DNA from: Streptomyces sp. NBC_00353
GTDB taxonomy: Bacteria > Actinomycetota > Actinomycetes > Streptomycetales > Streptomycetaceae
DNA: 64,000 bases
Assembly (NCBI RefSeq): GCF_036108815.1
Contig: NZ_CP107985.1
Coordinates: 310,001-374,000 of the forward strand
Direction: 5' to 3'
Shown: one piece after another, positions 1 through 9,171 of the stretch
Numbering within the stretch: the stretch's first letter is position 1
Layout: every line of letters begins with the position of its first letter
Program-made: the position numbers and the translations under genes
Notes under the pieces: model-generated
Databases searched by the model: none
Told to the model about the DNA's origin: nothing
The model's input: the letters and a program-made list of their open reading frames with translations, nothing else

Positions 1-160
1 AGACCGTCACACCGTTCACTCAAACGTGCCCACGTTCGCCAAAGCAGCTTGTGTGCACAGCAGTTGTGAACCCTGCCCGTTGCACCGGACCACGAGTGCC
101 GCCTCCGGTGTGGCGGGAATCGCGGGCGGTTGCTTGCAGGGCAACCGGCGAGGGACGGGT
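1..160 (+). repeat. IS605-like right-end / guide-RNA scrap
   Basis: About 65 bases near the window start (10-74) recur in inverted orientation at 59858-59924, inside another IS605-type right end. Both copies contain GTTCGCCAAAGC followed by GGCTTGTGTG or a close variant. Further in, a hairpin with arms CGGTTGC and GCAACCG is followed by the aldehyde dehydrogenase stop. I read this as the leftover 3' end of a TnpB-type element whose gene lies outside the window or is gone. No protein is supported here. Confidence 0.45.
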
Positions 161-163
161 GCG

Positions 164-1741
164 TCAGTCCTGGGTGGGGTGCCCGTCGACCAGCCGCCGC
201 AGCCCCAGGGGGTTGTCCGCGGCCAGTGCGTCCGGCAGCAGCGCGTCAGGGAAGCCCTGGTAGGTGACGGGTCGCAGGAAACGGTCGATCGACGTCATGC
301 CGACCGAGGTGAAGCGGCTGTCGGTGGTGGCCGGGAAGGGGCCGCCGTGGATGGTGGCGTGTCCGACCTCCTGCGGGTGGGCGAACGCGTTCACCACGAT
401 CCGGCCGGTACGGCGCTCCAGGATCGGCAGCAGGCGCGCGGCGTCACTGTGGTCGGCCTCGTCGAGGTGCATCGTCGCCGACAGCTGACCGCGGAATGTC
501 CGGGCCACCTCGAGGAGCTGGGCCATGCCGGTCAGGCGGACCAGGAGCGCGGCCGGTCCGAAGACCTCCTCGGCCAGGCCGGGATCTGCCAGGAACCGCT
601 CCCCGTCGACCTCGAGCAGCCGCGAGCGGCCCTCCCAGGAGCCCTGGGGCTCCGGGCCCTCGGTGAGGGTCTCGGCGCCGGACTCGCGCAGCCGCTGCGC
701 GCCTTGGTCGTATGCGTCGTGGATGCCCGGGGTCAGCATGGTGCGCGCACCCATGGCGTTCACCCGTGCTTTGGCCGCGTCGCGCATCTCGGCGTAGCCC
801 GGACCGTCGACAGCGAGCAGGATGGCCGGTTTGAGGCAGGCCTGGCCGACGTTGACGAGCATGCGCTCGGCGAAACCGTCACCGGCCTCGGCGCCGCGTG
901 CTGCGAGCGCCGCGGGCAGGATGAAGGTGGGGTTGACGCTGGTCATCTCGGCGAAGACCGGGATCGGGTCGGGGCGCAGCTGGGCCCGCCGGTACAGCGC
1001 CATGCCACCGCGCTCGGAACCGGTGAAGGTCACCGCCTTGATCAGCGGGTGGTCCACCAGCGCCTCACCGATCTCGTTGCCCGCCCCCCGCACCATGGAG
1101 AACACTCCCTCATGCAGCCCGGAGTCGACGACCGCGCTCCGGATGGCGCGCGCCTGCAGCTCCGAGGCGCCCGGGTGGGCGTTGTGGGCCTTGAGGACGA
1201 CTGGGGCGCCCGCGGCCAGCGCGGAGGCGGTGTCGCCGCCGGCGATGGAGTAGGAGATGGGGAAGTTGCTCGCGCCGAAGATGGCGACCGGCCCGATAGC
1301 GATCTTCTGCATGCGGTGGTCCATCCGCGGCCGCGGATGCCGCTCAGGCTGCGCCGGGTCGACGGTGGCGTCGCGGAAGCGGCCCTCGCGGACCACGTCG
1401 GCGAACTGCCGGAACTGGGAGGCGGCCTTGGCCGCCTCGCCCTGAAGTTGCGCTGCGGGCAGGCCGGTCTCCAGTGCCGCCCGCTCGGCCAGCTCCTGGT
1501 TGATCCCGTCCAGCCGGTCCGCGATCAGCTCGAGGAACGCGGCGCGTTCCTTGAGGCCGGTGCGGTTGTAGCTGTCGAAGGCCTCGTCGGCCAGGCGCGC
1601 GGCACGGTCGACCTCGGCCGGGCCGCCGAGTGCGAACTGCGGTCCGATGTGCTCGCCCGTCGCGGGGTTGAGTGCCTTCATCGTGCCGGCGGATGCCGGG
1701 ACGTTCGACGAGCCGATCAGCATGTCTCCGGTCAGTGCCAT
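164..1741 (-). CDS. NAD(P)-dependent aldehyde dehydrogenase, ketoglutarate-semialdehyde type
   Basis: A 525-residue ALDH-superfamily enzyme that should oxidise an aldehyde to the acid in the cytoplasm. The closest subfamily by motif is alpha-ketoglutarate semialdehyde dehydrogenase, where GASNFP (156-161) and the GGDTASALAAG stretch are typical. The general base Glu265 lies in FAEMTSVNP and the nucleophile Cys302 in GQACLKP, so it looks active. It starts one base after the stop of the upstream isochorismatase-like gene, so the two are almost certainly cotranscribed and coupled. The likely job is clearing an aldehyde produced in the same pathway. The substrate cannot be read from sequence. Confidence 0.93.
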   Translation of the reverse strand: MALTGDMLIGSSNVPASAGTMKALNPATGEHIGPQFALGGPAEVDRAARLADEAFDSYNRTGLKERAAFLELIADRLDGINQELAERAALETGLPAAQLQGEAAKAASQFRQFADVVREGRFRDATVDPAQPERHPRPRMDHRMQKIAIGPVAIFGASNFPISYSIAGGDTASALAAGAPVVLKAHNAHPGASELQARAIRSAVVDSGLHEGVFSMVRGAGNEIGEALVDHPLIKAVTFTGSERGGMALYRRAQLRPDPIPVFAEMTSVNPTFILPAALAARGAEAGDGFAERMLVNVGQACLKPAILLAVDGPGYAEMRDAAKARVNAMGARTMLTPGIHDAYDQGAQRLRESGAETLTEGPEPQGSWEGRSRLLEVDGERFLADPGLAEEVFGPAALLVRLTGMAQLLEVARTFRGQLSATMHLDEADHSDAARLLPILERRTGRIVVNAFAHPQEVGHATIHGGPFPATTDSRFTSVGMTSIDRFLRPVTYQGFPDALLPDALAADNPLGLRRLVDGHPTQD

Positions 1742-1742
1742 C

Positions 1743-2372
1743 TCAGTACTCTCCGTTGTCCAGCGTCCGCAGCAGTTCTGCGGTGGTGGTGATGGTGTGG
1801 GCGTAGGTGGGGCCGTTGAGTTCGTGGGCGGCGTGCATCATCTCGGGCATGAACGCGGCGGTGGCGTCGCGGACGAGGGTCACGTGGTAGCCGAGCTCCA
1901 TCGCGTAACGGCCGGTGGATTCGATGCAGGTGTTGGCGAGCAGGCCGATGACGATCACGTGGGTGATGCCGTGCTGCTTGAGCTGGAAGTCCAGATCGGT
2001 GTTGGCGAAACCGCTCTGCGCCCAGTGCTCCTGGACGATCACGTCACCGTCGGCGGGCTGGAGGTCCTGGTGGAACTCGCCTCCCCAGGTGCCCAGCGCG
2101 AAGCTGTGGCGCTGCTGTATCAGCTGCTGGGTGGGGTTGGGGTGGTCCCAGTCCTCGTAGTCGCCTTCGTGCCAGCGGCGGTGGGGGACGAAGGCGATCT
2201 GCAGCTCCGCCTGGCGGCCGGCGGCGACGACGGCGCGCAGGTTGTCCAGCAGGCCGACGTCGGTGGCCACCTGCTGGACCGCCGGCCAGATCTTGCCCCC
2301 CTCGGACAGGAAGTCGTTGTAGGGGTCGACCAGCAGGACCGCGGTGCGGGTGGGGTCGTAGGTGTCCGTCAT
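1743..2372 (-). CDS. Isochorismatase-like cysteine hydrolase
   Basis: A 209-residue Rossmann-like hydrolase of the isochorismatase superfamily. Asp16 (VDPYNDF) and the nucleophile Cys in LLANTCIESTG are present. The usual lysine of the triad seems to be replaced, because the aligned stretch reads VQEHWAQSGF, so the chemistry may differ from pyrazinamidase-type enzymes. I chose the ATG at 2372 because AGAAGGAC lies just upstream. An ATG at 2414 in the same frame falls inside an operator palindrome and is unlikely. It is the first gene of an operon with the aldehyde dehydrogenase, and two operator palindromes sit on its promoter. Confidence 0.88.
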   Translation of the reverse strand: MTDTYDPTRTAVLLVDPYNDFLSEGGKIWPAVQQVATDVGLLDNLRAVVAAGRQAELQIAFVPHRRWHEGDYEDWDHPNPTQQLIQQRHSFALGTWGGEFHQDLQPADGDVIVQEHWAQSGFANTDLDFQLKQHGITHVIVIGLLANTCIESTGRYAMELGYHVTLVRDATAAFMPEMMHAAHELNGPTYAHTITTTAELLRTLDNGEY

Positions 2373-2390
2373 GGTGCGTCCTTCTCTAGC

Positions 2391-2493
2391 GTGGATGACT
2401 GTCATCATCCACATTCAGGATGATTGACGTCATCCTGAATGTCAAAGGGGGGCACTTGGCGTGGGGTCATCTGTATGATGAGCATCATCCACA
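2391..2493. promoter_or_regulatory. Three operator palindromes between divergent genes
   Basis: Three sites share the form GGATGA-N6-TCATCC. At 2391-2412 it is GTGGATGA-CTGTCA-TCATCCAC. At 2411-2442 the arms extend to 13 bp, ACATTCAGGATGA and its exact complement. At 2472-2493 one arm carries a single mismatch (GTATGA). The first two cover the promoter of the leftward hydrolase/dehydrogenase operon and the third precedes the rightward lipocalin-like gene. A fourth copy sits before the nearby TetR gene, so TetR is the obvious ligand (inference). Confidence 0.8.
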
Positions 2494-2660
2494 ATGGCGT
2501 CGCCACCGGAACCCTGCGGCGACGCGCCTGCGGGCGGCGTGAGCACACCCCCGATTGCCACCCCTGGCTCGACGGTCACCGGAGGGACGGTGCCGAGGAT
2601 CCGGGCGCCATGCGCCTCCTCGCCGCCCTATCGCCCCTCGAAGCGCCCCGGAGGAACCAC

Positions 2661-3110
2661 ATGAATCCCGATGAACTGCGCAAGGCCCTTGTCGGCGCCT
2701 GGCGCCTGGTGTCGTACAAGGCCACCGCCGTCGACGACGGCAACGTCATCGAGCCCTTCGGCCCGCGGCCCCAGGGCCTCATCACGTACACACCCAGTGG
2801 CCACATGTCGGCCCAGATCATGCGTCCACTGCGGCCCCGTTTCCGGCAGGGGCGCCTCGAGGAGGGGCTGCCCGAGGAACTGGCCACGGCGGCCGGCGGC
2901 TATATGGCCTATGGAGGGACCTACGAGGTTCCCGAAGACGACTTCGTGGTCCACCACGTCGAACTCAGCCTGTTTCCCAACTGGGTGGGCACCACCCTGG
3001 CCCGGGTCGCCGACTGGGACGGCAACAGGCTCCGGCTGACCCTGCCCGAGCCCGCCCTGATCCGGGGCGCCCGCCGCACGGGCGTCCTCATCTGGGAGCG
3101 CGCGCGGTGA
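2661..3110 (+). CDS. Lipocalin-like domain protein
   Basis: A 149-residue cytoplasmic protein matching the lipocalin-like family seen beside oxidoreductases. It has an early ALVGAWRLVSY motif, then PFGPRPQGLITYTPSGHMSAQI, which is the family hallmark, and a final strand ending GVLIWER. The ATG at 2661 is preceded by GGAGGAA. An upstream in-frame extension is not supported. It probably binds or isomerises a small hydrophobic molecule. It diverges from the hydrolase/dehydrogenase operon, shares operator sites with it, and is followed by the presumed regulator. The exact role is unknown. Confidence 0.82.
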   Translation: MNPDELRKALVGAWRLVSYKATAVDDGNVIEPFGPRPQGLITYTPSGHMSAQIMRPLRPRFRQGRLEEGLPEELATAAGGYMAYGGTYEVPEDDFVVHHVELSLFPNWVGTTLARVADWDGNRLRLTLPEPALIRGARRTGVLIWERAR

Positions 3111-3238
3111 CGGTCGCCCCGTTGCGCTTCACGTGTGCCGGATGGCGTATGTGAGGCGTCCGAGGCACCCCCGGCTTCACTGCTGTGCGGCCTCGGCCGG
3201 CCCGACAGCCCGGGAGGGCGAGTGGGTGCATGGATGGA

Positions 3239-3260
3239 TGTATGATGACCGTCATCCACA
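3239..3260. promoter_or_regulatory. Fourth operator copy, TetR promoter
   Basis: TGTATGA-TGACCG-TCATCCACA matches the site at 2472-2493 almost base for base and lies about 40 bp before the TetR start. This points to autoregulation and ties the four promoters into one local regulon. Confidence 0.75.
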
Positions 3261-3300
3261 TTTGCTCGGTGCAGTCTGTCGCAGATCGGGAGGTCTTGAA

Positions 3301-3882
3301 ATGGGTCACTCCCAGGCAGCCAAGGCGGAGTCGCGTGAGCGGGTCCTACGGATCGCCGCTCGCCGTATCCGCGAGGAGGGGCTGACCCGCCCGGGCGTCG
3401 CGGAGCTGATGAACGAGGCCGGTCTGACCCACGGCGGGTTCTACAAGCACTTCGCCTCGCGCGACGACCTGATGAATCAGGCTGCGGCCCTCGCCCTGGC
3501 CGATGGGGAGAGCAAGATGGCGGATGCCGCCCGTCGGAACCGCGAGGAGCCCCGCACAGGACTGATCGACTCCTACCTCAGCGCCCGCCACCGTGATACT
3601 CCCGGAACGGGCTGCGCAGTGGTGACGCTCGGCGCCTCGGCAGGGCGCGGCGAAGCCGAGATGAAGGAGGCGTACGAAAAGCAGGTGCGAGGCTATCTGG
3701 AACTCATCAGCGAGACGGCGGGCGGCGACGACTCCGATGAAGTGCAGGCCGACGCCATGCTCACGCTGAGTGCGATGGTCGGCGCCCTGCTGATGTCGCG
3801 GGCGGTTGCCGACCCCGAGCTCTCCGATCAGCTTCTGCAGACGGTCGCCGCGCGGCTCAAGCGCACGCCCGTGAAGGCCTGA
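3301..3882 (+). CDS. TetR/AcrR family regulator
   Basis: A 193-residue repressor. The N-terminal helix-turn-helix includes VAELMNEAGLTHGGFYKHFASRDDL (about residues 33-57), a form common in TetR proteins that sense electrophiles or quinones. A small ligand-binding domain follows. GGGAGG precedes the ATG. Four copies of one palindrome lie at its own promoter, before the lipocalin-like gene and before the hydrolase/dehydrogenase operon, so it probably represses all of them until an aldehyde or related inducer appears (inference). A GC-rich hairpin terminator follows. Confidence 0.9.
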   Translation: MGHSQAAKAESRERVLRIAARRIREEGLTRPGVAELMNEAGLTHGGFYKHFASRDDLMNQAAALALADGESKMADAARRNREEPRTGLIDSYLSARHRDTPGTGCAVVTLGASAGRGEAEMKEAYEKQVRGYLELISETAGGDDSDEVQADAMLTLSAMVGALLMSRAVADPELSDQLLQTVAARLKRTPVKA

Positions 3883-3922
3883 CCGAACGCATCCCGCTGC
3901 CCCAGGGCCGACGCCATCAGGG

Positions 3923-3945
3923 CGCGGGCCGCCCCCCGGCCCGCG
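3923..3945 (+). terminator. Hairpin terminator after TetR gene
   Basis: CGCGGGCCG, a five-base C loop and CGGCCCGCG form a perfect 9-bp stem about 40 bases after the TetR stop. There is no T run, as is usual in Streptomyces. Confidence 0.6.
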
Positions 3946-4535
3946 GCGTTCCGCGCTCGGCGGTCGGCGTCCTGAGCAGGAGTTGTTGCTCCCGGCGATC
4001 ACCGGTGTGACGGTCGTGTCCGCCCCAGGAACCTGCCCGGCACGACCGTCACCGGGCTGCCGACTGGGCTCTGCGTGTGGTCTGCCCGCCACGGCTGCGC
4101 GCCTTGCCGACCGCAGGGATGGGAAACGAGGTGATGCGCACCCTGTACGGCGACGACTGACAACGTCGTGCGAATGCTGCGCAGCAGCACCGCTCAGCGA
4201 GTCGTGGTGCCCTCGTCCCACGCCAAGGACCCTCGCTGTCGGTCGGTCGTCCGCTCCCCCGGCTCCATCTCAATCGCTTGAGGTCAGGGTCGTCGTCGGC
4301 CGGGAGGCCACACGTCGGGCTCGGCCGATTCGAGGCGGCAGCGGCTGCTGTGCGGGGACCGGAGATGGCAGTTCGCCGGAGGCGCTGCGGCGGCAGGCAC
4401 CAGGCCGAGAGTCCGTAGTCGGTAAGCAACAGGGCGGTACTGCTGGGGAGATTCCCCGGGTATCCCACGCGGGTATCCTGCTGCCTGAGTTGCAGGTGAC
4501 AGGGACGATCGGGCGCAGTTTCAGCCGGGGGCAAC
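3946..4535. other. No gene recognised
   Basis: Open frames here have no convincing start, ribosome site or familiar motif on either strand. The last 100 bases presumably hold the promoter of the lipoprotein gene at 4536, but I cannot define it. Confidence 0.5.
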
Positions 4536-4910
4536 GTGGTGCGTGCACTTAAGGCGATAGTCCCGGTCCTCGCCCTGATGGCGGTGGCGGCGGGGTGTTC
4601 CTCGTCCGAAGCCAAGGACGAGGAGCGGCTGACCGCGCAGCGGGAGAACTACTGCACGCAGCTGGGGACGTGGCAGAAGGCGCGGAACGCGGCGGGCACG
4701 GACACGCCGGAGTCGTCAGGGTACGACGAGGTCGGGGCCGTCGCTCAGGACGCCTTCCTCGCGATGCGACCGCTCCGGGACGAGACCGTCGGCGGAGGCC
4801 GCACCTTGGCGGAGGCGACGGTGGCAGCCATGAACAACAGTGACTCCGAGGCGGAGGGGCGCATCGTGCAGTACTGCGGAGATGTCGGCTTCGAGACGCT
4901 GACCCGCTAA
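4536..4910 (+). CDS. Small secreted lipoprotein
   Basis: A 124-residue protein starting with GTG (4536, or the adjacent GTG at 4539) after a G-rich ribosome site. Residues 1-20 form a lipoprotein signal with the lipobox VAAGC, so the mature protein should be lipid-anchored outside the membrane. Two further cysteines (in NYCTQL and QYCGDV) could form a disulfide. No domain is recognised. It runs in the same direction as the small membrane protein that follows about 80 bases later, and both may belong to one hypothetical pair. Confidence 0.72.
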   Translation: MVRALKAIVPVLALMAVAAGCSSSEAKDEERLTAQRENYCTQLGTWQKARNAAGTDTPESSGYDEVGAVAQDAFLAMRPLRDETVGGGRTLAEATVAAMNNSDSEAEGRIVQYCGDVGFETLTR

Positions 4911-4992
4911 TTACCCGAGTCAGAGAATCTCTGACTCAGGACAGTAGTTGGCGGGCGGCACCCAAGGTGGGAAGTCGTACGGGTGTCCTACG

Positions 4993-5262
4993 ATGCGGCT
5001 GGTGAACAACCATCGCGGCCGAATACTGCTGGCCTGCTCCGTCGTCGCCGTCGTTGCGTTTGGGTGGTACGCCACCCAGACCGTACGTCCTCCTGACTGC
5101 GAGGTCACTGTTTCCGCATTTGCTGACGGTGACGGACAGCCGCTCCCCGAGGGCGGGGAGGAAGTGACCTGGGGTGAATTGGACGAACGTGCCTACCAGG
5201 ACCTGGTCGCGTCAGGACGTTGCGAGCCGCCGGCAGCTCGCTGGCGCCACTGGCTCAGCTGA
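4993..5262 (+). CDS. Small single-pass membrane protein
   Basis: An 89-residue protein with one hydrophobic segment at about residues 11-27 (ILLACSVVAVVAFGWYA) and an extracytoplasmic tail with two cysteines (PPDCEV and SGRCEPP). The ATG at 4993 lacks a clear ribosome site. No family is recognised. It follows the lipoprotein gene in the same direction. Moderate confidence that it is expressed. Confidence 0.5.
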   Translation: MRLVNNHRGRILLACSVVAVVAFGWYATQTVRPPDCEVTVSAFADGDGQPLPEGGEEVTWGELDERAYQDLVASGRCEPPAARWRHWLS

Positions 5263-5573
5263 CAACCCGAAGTGCACGGTCGATCTGCATGCGGCTCTGC
5301 CGTGATGCAGGACGCTCCAGGCGCGGAGCCCGGACGGGATTCGTTCGTAGATCACACCGCCGACGCGGTCTTCGTCCAGTCGTCCGACAGGCTCCGACCA
5401 AGTGAGCAGAAGACCGCACCTCGCAGCATCCGTGCCGGCGGCGGACGAGCTGATCGCTTCCCGCCTCGTCGGTGCACGACTGGGGGCTGCTCAGCCGGAT
5501 GAGCCGGCTCGCGGACCGCCCGATGCCGTTCCGCTGACATTCACCTCCGACATCAACAGCTACGAACGACCGC

Positions 5574-5637
5574 AACCTTCCGGCAGGAACGGCCTCAGCC
5601 GTTCCCACTCGGCATCCGTCAGATCGCCCCGCCCCAT
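5574..5637 (-). pseudogene. IS5-family transposase, N-terminal scrap
   Basis: Reading leftward from an ATG at 5637 gives MGRGDLTDAEWERLRPFLP, the start of many Streptomyces IS5-family transposases, then the homology ends. The bases before it resemble the leader of these elements. The rest of the 5263-5843 gap holds nothing else that I can assign. Confidence 0.65.
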
Positions 5638-5843
5638 GTCCACAACAACGATCCGGATGTGAAGTAGTCACATGAACGGCTGGACAGGCCCTGGGGCAGG
5701 CCCCGCGCGGCCGGCGCCCTCGGCGCACACCGGTGTCCGCGCTCATCACCCTCATCGACGGCGAGTTCGACGCGCTCAGCAGCCCTGTCTGACCGACGCT
5801 GGATGCCGACGCCGGATACCGAACCACTCTCGAAGGGCAGCTC

Positions 5844-6506
5844 ATGAAGATCGGCATCATCGGAGCAGGCAATATCGGCGGCAATCTCACCCGTCGCCTC
5901 ACCGCGCTCGGGCACGACGTGTCCGTGGCCAACTCCCGTGGCCCTGAGACCTTGGCCGACCTGGCCGAGGAGACCGGTGCCACCCCGGTCACTGCCGCCG
6001 AAGCCGCCCGCGGCGCGGAAATCGTCGTGGTGACCATCCCGCTCAGGAGGGTCCCCGGCCTGCCCTCCGGCCTCTTCGACGGCGCGGCCGAGGGGTTCGC
6101 CGTCATCGACACCGGCAACTACTACCCCAAGGAGCGCGACGGGCGGATCGCCGCGATCGAGGACGAGGGTCTGACCGAGAGCCGCTGGACCGAGCAGAAC
6201 CTCGGCCATCCGGTCGTCAAGGCGTTCAACGGCACCCTCGCCCAGGACATCCTCGCCATGCCGCGGCCGGCCGGGCACCCCGAGCGGATCGCGCTGCCCG
6301 TCGCCTCGGACGACGAGACCGCCAAGGCGAGGGTCCGCGCTCTGATCGATGAACTCGGCTTCGACACCGTCGACGCCGGCGGCATCGACGACTCCTGGCG
6401 CCAGCAGCCCGGCAGCCCAGTCTACGGGCTCCGCGCCGACGTCGACGGCGTGACGAAGGCTCTCGCCGACGCCTCACCCGAGCGCAGGTCGGACTTCCGG
6501 GCCTAA
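5844..6506 (+). CDS. NADP-binding, F420-dependent NADP reductase-like protein
   Basis: A 220-residue Rossmann protein. The N-terminus MKIGIIGAGNIGGNLTRRL contains the GxGxxG dinucleotide site, and VANSRGPETL follows strand 2, as in the F420-dependent NADP reductase / NAD-binding domain family. The middle has the VVKAFNGTLAQ motif typical of these proteins. GAAGGGCAG precedes the ATG. It likely moves hydride between NADP(H) and a small acceptor, and F420 use cannot be proven here. It is a standalone gene. Confidence 0.85.
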   Translation: MKIGIIGAGNIGGNLTRRLTALGHDVSVANSRGPETLADLAEETGATPVTAAEAARGAEIVVVTIPLRRVPGLPSGLFDGAAEGFAVIDTGNYYPKERDGRIAAIEDEGLTESRWTEQNLGHPVVKAFNGTLAQDILAMPRPAGHPERIALPVASDDETAKARVRALIDELGFDTVDAGGIDDSWRQQPGSPVYGLRADVDGVTKALADASPERRSDFRA

Positions 6507-7071
6507 GGCGTGTTCGGCGTCTCTGACGAGGCAGTGGGTTCCCAGTTTCGGGAACGTGAGGTCTGCTCAGGGATCTTGGGTCGTGCCTGGTCGGTGAACT
6601 CGGTGGCGAGCACAAGGGCCCGGCGGGCTTCGTCGGTTGCCCGCCATCCCCGCGGGTGCGGGGAGCAGTTGAGGCGCTTGGCCATGGTGAGGGCGTAGCA
6701 GGACCGCAGCGCGGCACCGTGTGGATGGTCGCGGACGTCGGAGCCACCCCGGTTCCCGCGGACAAGCCTGGGGCTTCCTGAATGGATACAGCGCCGGCAG
6801 ACCGGCGAAGGCTGGTGGGACCGAGCCGAGTCAGCGCCGCGCCGTAGGCGCTTGAGGCAATACCTCCCGCTCGAACGTTTGGGCGGGAAGGTTGGTGCTG
6901 CTGGTGGGGAATTACGTGGCCGTCGACGTCCGGCGACGCCCAGTTCCCAGGGCGATGCGGACGGAGCCAGGTGCGAGCGCCGGGTCGCTGGATCGTCCGC
7001 CTGAGGGAGTGAACAACAGTTCCCACTTTTTTCAGTGGATATCCGTCATTTTCAATGAATACCCTGATGTC
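6507..7071. other. No gene recognised; IS607 left flank
   Basis: Apart from the CRISPR-like repeat at 6644-6668, this stretch contains several GC-rich hairpins and no supported frame. Its right part must include the left end of the IS607-type element, but I cannot place the boundary. Confidence 0.4.
6644..6668. repeat. Single type I-E CRISPR-like repeat, no array
   Basis: The complement strand reads CTGCTCCCCGCACCCGCGGG and continues GATGG, which strongly resembles type I-E repeats of Streptomyces, with the CCCCGC/GCGGGG stem intact. Only one copy exists, with no spacer periodicity and no cas gene in the window. Confidence 0.4.
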
Positions 7072-7650
7072 GTGAAGCTTTCCGAGTGGGCAGCGCGCAA
7101 CGGCGTGCACTACCAGACCGCGTGGACCTGGGCGAAGGAGAGCCGTATGCCGGTCCCGGTTGTCCAGACGCCGTCGGGTACGTGGCTCGTGACCGAGCCC
7201 GCCGCGCAGGCTGCGGGACGGGTCGTGGTGTACTGCCGTGTCTCGTCCGGTGACCAGAAAGCGGACCTGGAGCGTCAGGTCGCCCGGACCGTGCAGGGCG
7301 CAACGGCTCAGGGCCTCATGGTCGCTGACGTGGTGACGGAGGTCGGCTCCGGCTTGAACGGGCGCCGCCGCAAGCTGTACCGGCTGCTCGCCGACCCGGG
7401 TGTCGGCACGATCGTGGTCGAGCACCGCGACCGCCTCGCCCGGTTCGGCGTCGAGCACCTCAAAGGAGCCCTCTCGGCCTCGGGGCGGCGCCTGGTCGTC
7501 CTTGACCCGGCGGAGACCGCCGACAACCTCGTACGGGACATCACCGAGGTCCTGGCCTCGATGTGCGCACGCCTGTACGGCCACCGCTCCGCGAAGAGTC
7601 GTGCCGACCGGGCCATCGCCGTCGCCACCGGCCCGGATGTGGCCGGATGA
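7072..7650 (+). CDS. tnpA: IS607-family serine recombinase TnpA
   Basis: A 192-residue transposase starting at GTG 7072, giving MKLSEWAARNGVHYQTAWTW, the MerR-like DNA-binding N-terminus of IS607 recombinases. The catalytic serine lies in VVYCRVSSGDQKADLERQ, and the resolvase core includes VVEHRDRLARFG. In-frame sequence upstream of 7072 has no family similarity. The stop overlaps the tnpB start (ATGA), so the two should be translationally coupled. Confidence 0.88.
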   Translation: MKLSEWAARNGVHYQTAWTWAKESRMPVPVVQTPSGTWLVTEPAAQAAGRVVVYCRVSSGDQKADLERQVARTVQGATAQGLMVADVVTEVGSGLNGRRRKLYRLLADPGVGTIVVEHRDRLARFGVEHLKGALSASGRRLVVLDPAETADNLVRDITEVLASMCARLYGHRSAKSRADRAIAVATGPDVAG

Positions 7651-9171
7651 AGAAGTTCAAGCCGCAGCCGGGCTTCAACGTCCTCTCGCACAAGCTCGCG
7701 CTGGATCCGAATGCCACGGCCAACCGCCACCTGCACTCGCATGGAGGTGCCGCGCGGTCCGCGTACAACTGGGCGGTCGCGTACGTCACTGCCGTGTGGT
7801 GGCAGCGTAAGGCCGAGCAGTCGTACGGCATCTGCGAGGACGAGCTGACCCAGTGGCGGTCGTGGTCGCTGCCCTCGCTGCGGAAGGCGTTCAACGAGGA
7901 CAAGCGCACCAACCCGCGCTTCGCCGGCTGGTGGGAGGAGAACTCCAAGGAGGCATACAACACCGGTCTGGCAGGCGCGTCGGCTGCGTTCGAAAACTAT
8001 GCGAAGTCGAAGAGCGGTAAGCGCAAGGGTCCAAGGATGGGCATCCCCCGCTTCAAGTCGAAGCGAACAGCGCGCCTGACCTGCCGGTTCACTACCGGAA
8101 CGATCCGTATCGAGCCTGACGGCAGGCATATCACCCTGCCCAGGATCGGCACCGTCCGCCTGCACGAGCACCGAGCTGACCTGCGGGCCATGATCGACAC
8201 GGGGAACATGCGGATCCTGTCCGCGACCGCACGTCTTAACCGGGGGCGCTGGTTCGTGTCGCTCCAGGTCGAGGAGAAGCACGAGCTGGTCAAGGTTGCC
8301 CGCCCTAACGCCGCGGTCGGGATTGACCTCGGCATCAAGACCCTGGCAGTCCTCGCGGACAGCGACGGTGTCCTTGGCGCAGAACCCAACCCACGCCACC
8401 TCGACCGCGCGCAGAAACAGCTGCGCCGCGCCAGCCGTGTCGTCTCGCGTCGGCATGGCCCCGACCGGCGCACCGGGCAGCAGGCCTCCCGCCGCTGGGA
8501 GAAGGCCAGTCAGGCGCGGAATAAGATCCATCACCGGGTCGCGAACCTCCGCGAGGACACCCTCCACCAGATGACGACCCGCCTCGCCTGCGAGTACGGC
8601 ACGATCGTCATCGAAGACCTGTGCGTCGCCGGAATGGGCCGCAACCGGCGCCTGTCCCGCCGCGTCGCGGACGCCGCGTTCGGCGAGATCCGACGCCAGC
8701 TCACCTACAAGACCCGCCGGCGTGGCACGCGACTCATCGTCGCCGACCGCTGGTACCCCTCCTCGAAGACCTGCTCCCGCTGCGGTGCGGTGAAAACCAA
8801 ACTGCCCCTCAGCATGCGCATCTTCGAGTGCGACAACTGCGGCCTCGTCCTCGACCGGGACGCCAACGCCGGACACAACCTGGTCGCCCTCGCGGCCCGC
8901 ACCACAGGTACCGGAGTGGCCGGAGACCTGGACCTCGCCAAGGCGGAGTCGAAGCCCCGTGGAGCCGACCGGAAGACCCGCGTCACCCGCCCGCGCCGCA
9001 AGGCCGGGACGGGGCGGGCAGGTGGCGCGATCCCCAGCCCCCGGGCCGGGAAGGAAACGGGAGACCGTCAACAGGACACCGGCGCGCAACTCGGCTCTGA
9101 TGACCCGTTACGGACCATTCCGGTGGAAACCTCGGGATTGCTGAGATCGCTTGATGATCAAAGCAACGGCG
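7072..9171 (+). mobile_element. IS607-type element (approximate ends)
   Basis: A serine recombinase gene and a tnpB gene overlap by ATGA and run rightward, the standard IS607 layout. Both frames are intact. The left end lies somewhere before 7072. The right end lies before 9172, where the frame of the neighbouring MFS gene resumes. IS607 elements give no target duplication and lack terminal inverted repeats, so exact ends need comparison with an empty site. Confidence 0.75.

Noticed and set aside
26..1792. A 588-codon rightward frame opposite the aldehyde dehydrogenase
   Set aside because: Composition is antisense-like. The opposite strand carries ALDH catalytic residues.
3983..4552. A 189-codon rightward frame upstream of the lipoprotein gene
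   Set aside because: No ribosome site, low-complexity composition, and a longer frame on the other strand of equal quality. No evidence for either.
6644..6668. A CRISPR array
   Set aside because: Only one repeat-like unit and no spacer periodicity were found, so I list a single repeat and not an array.
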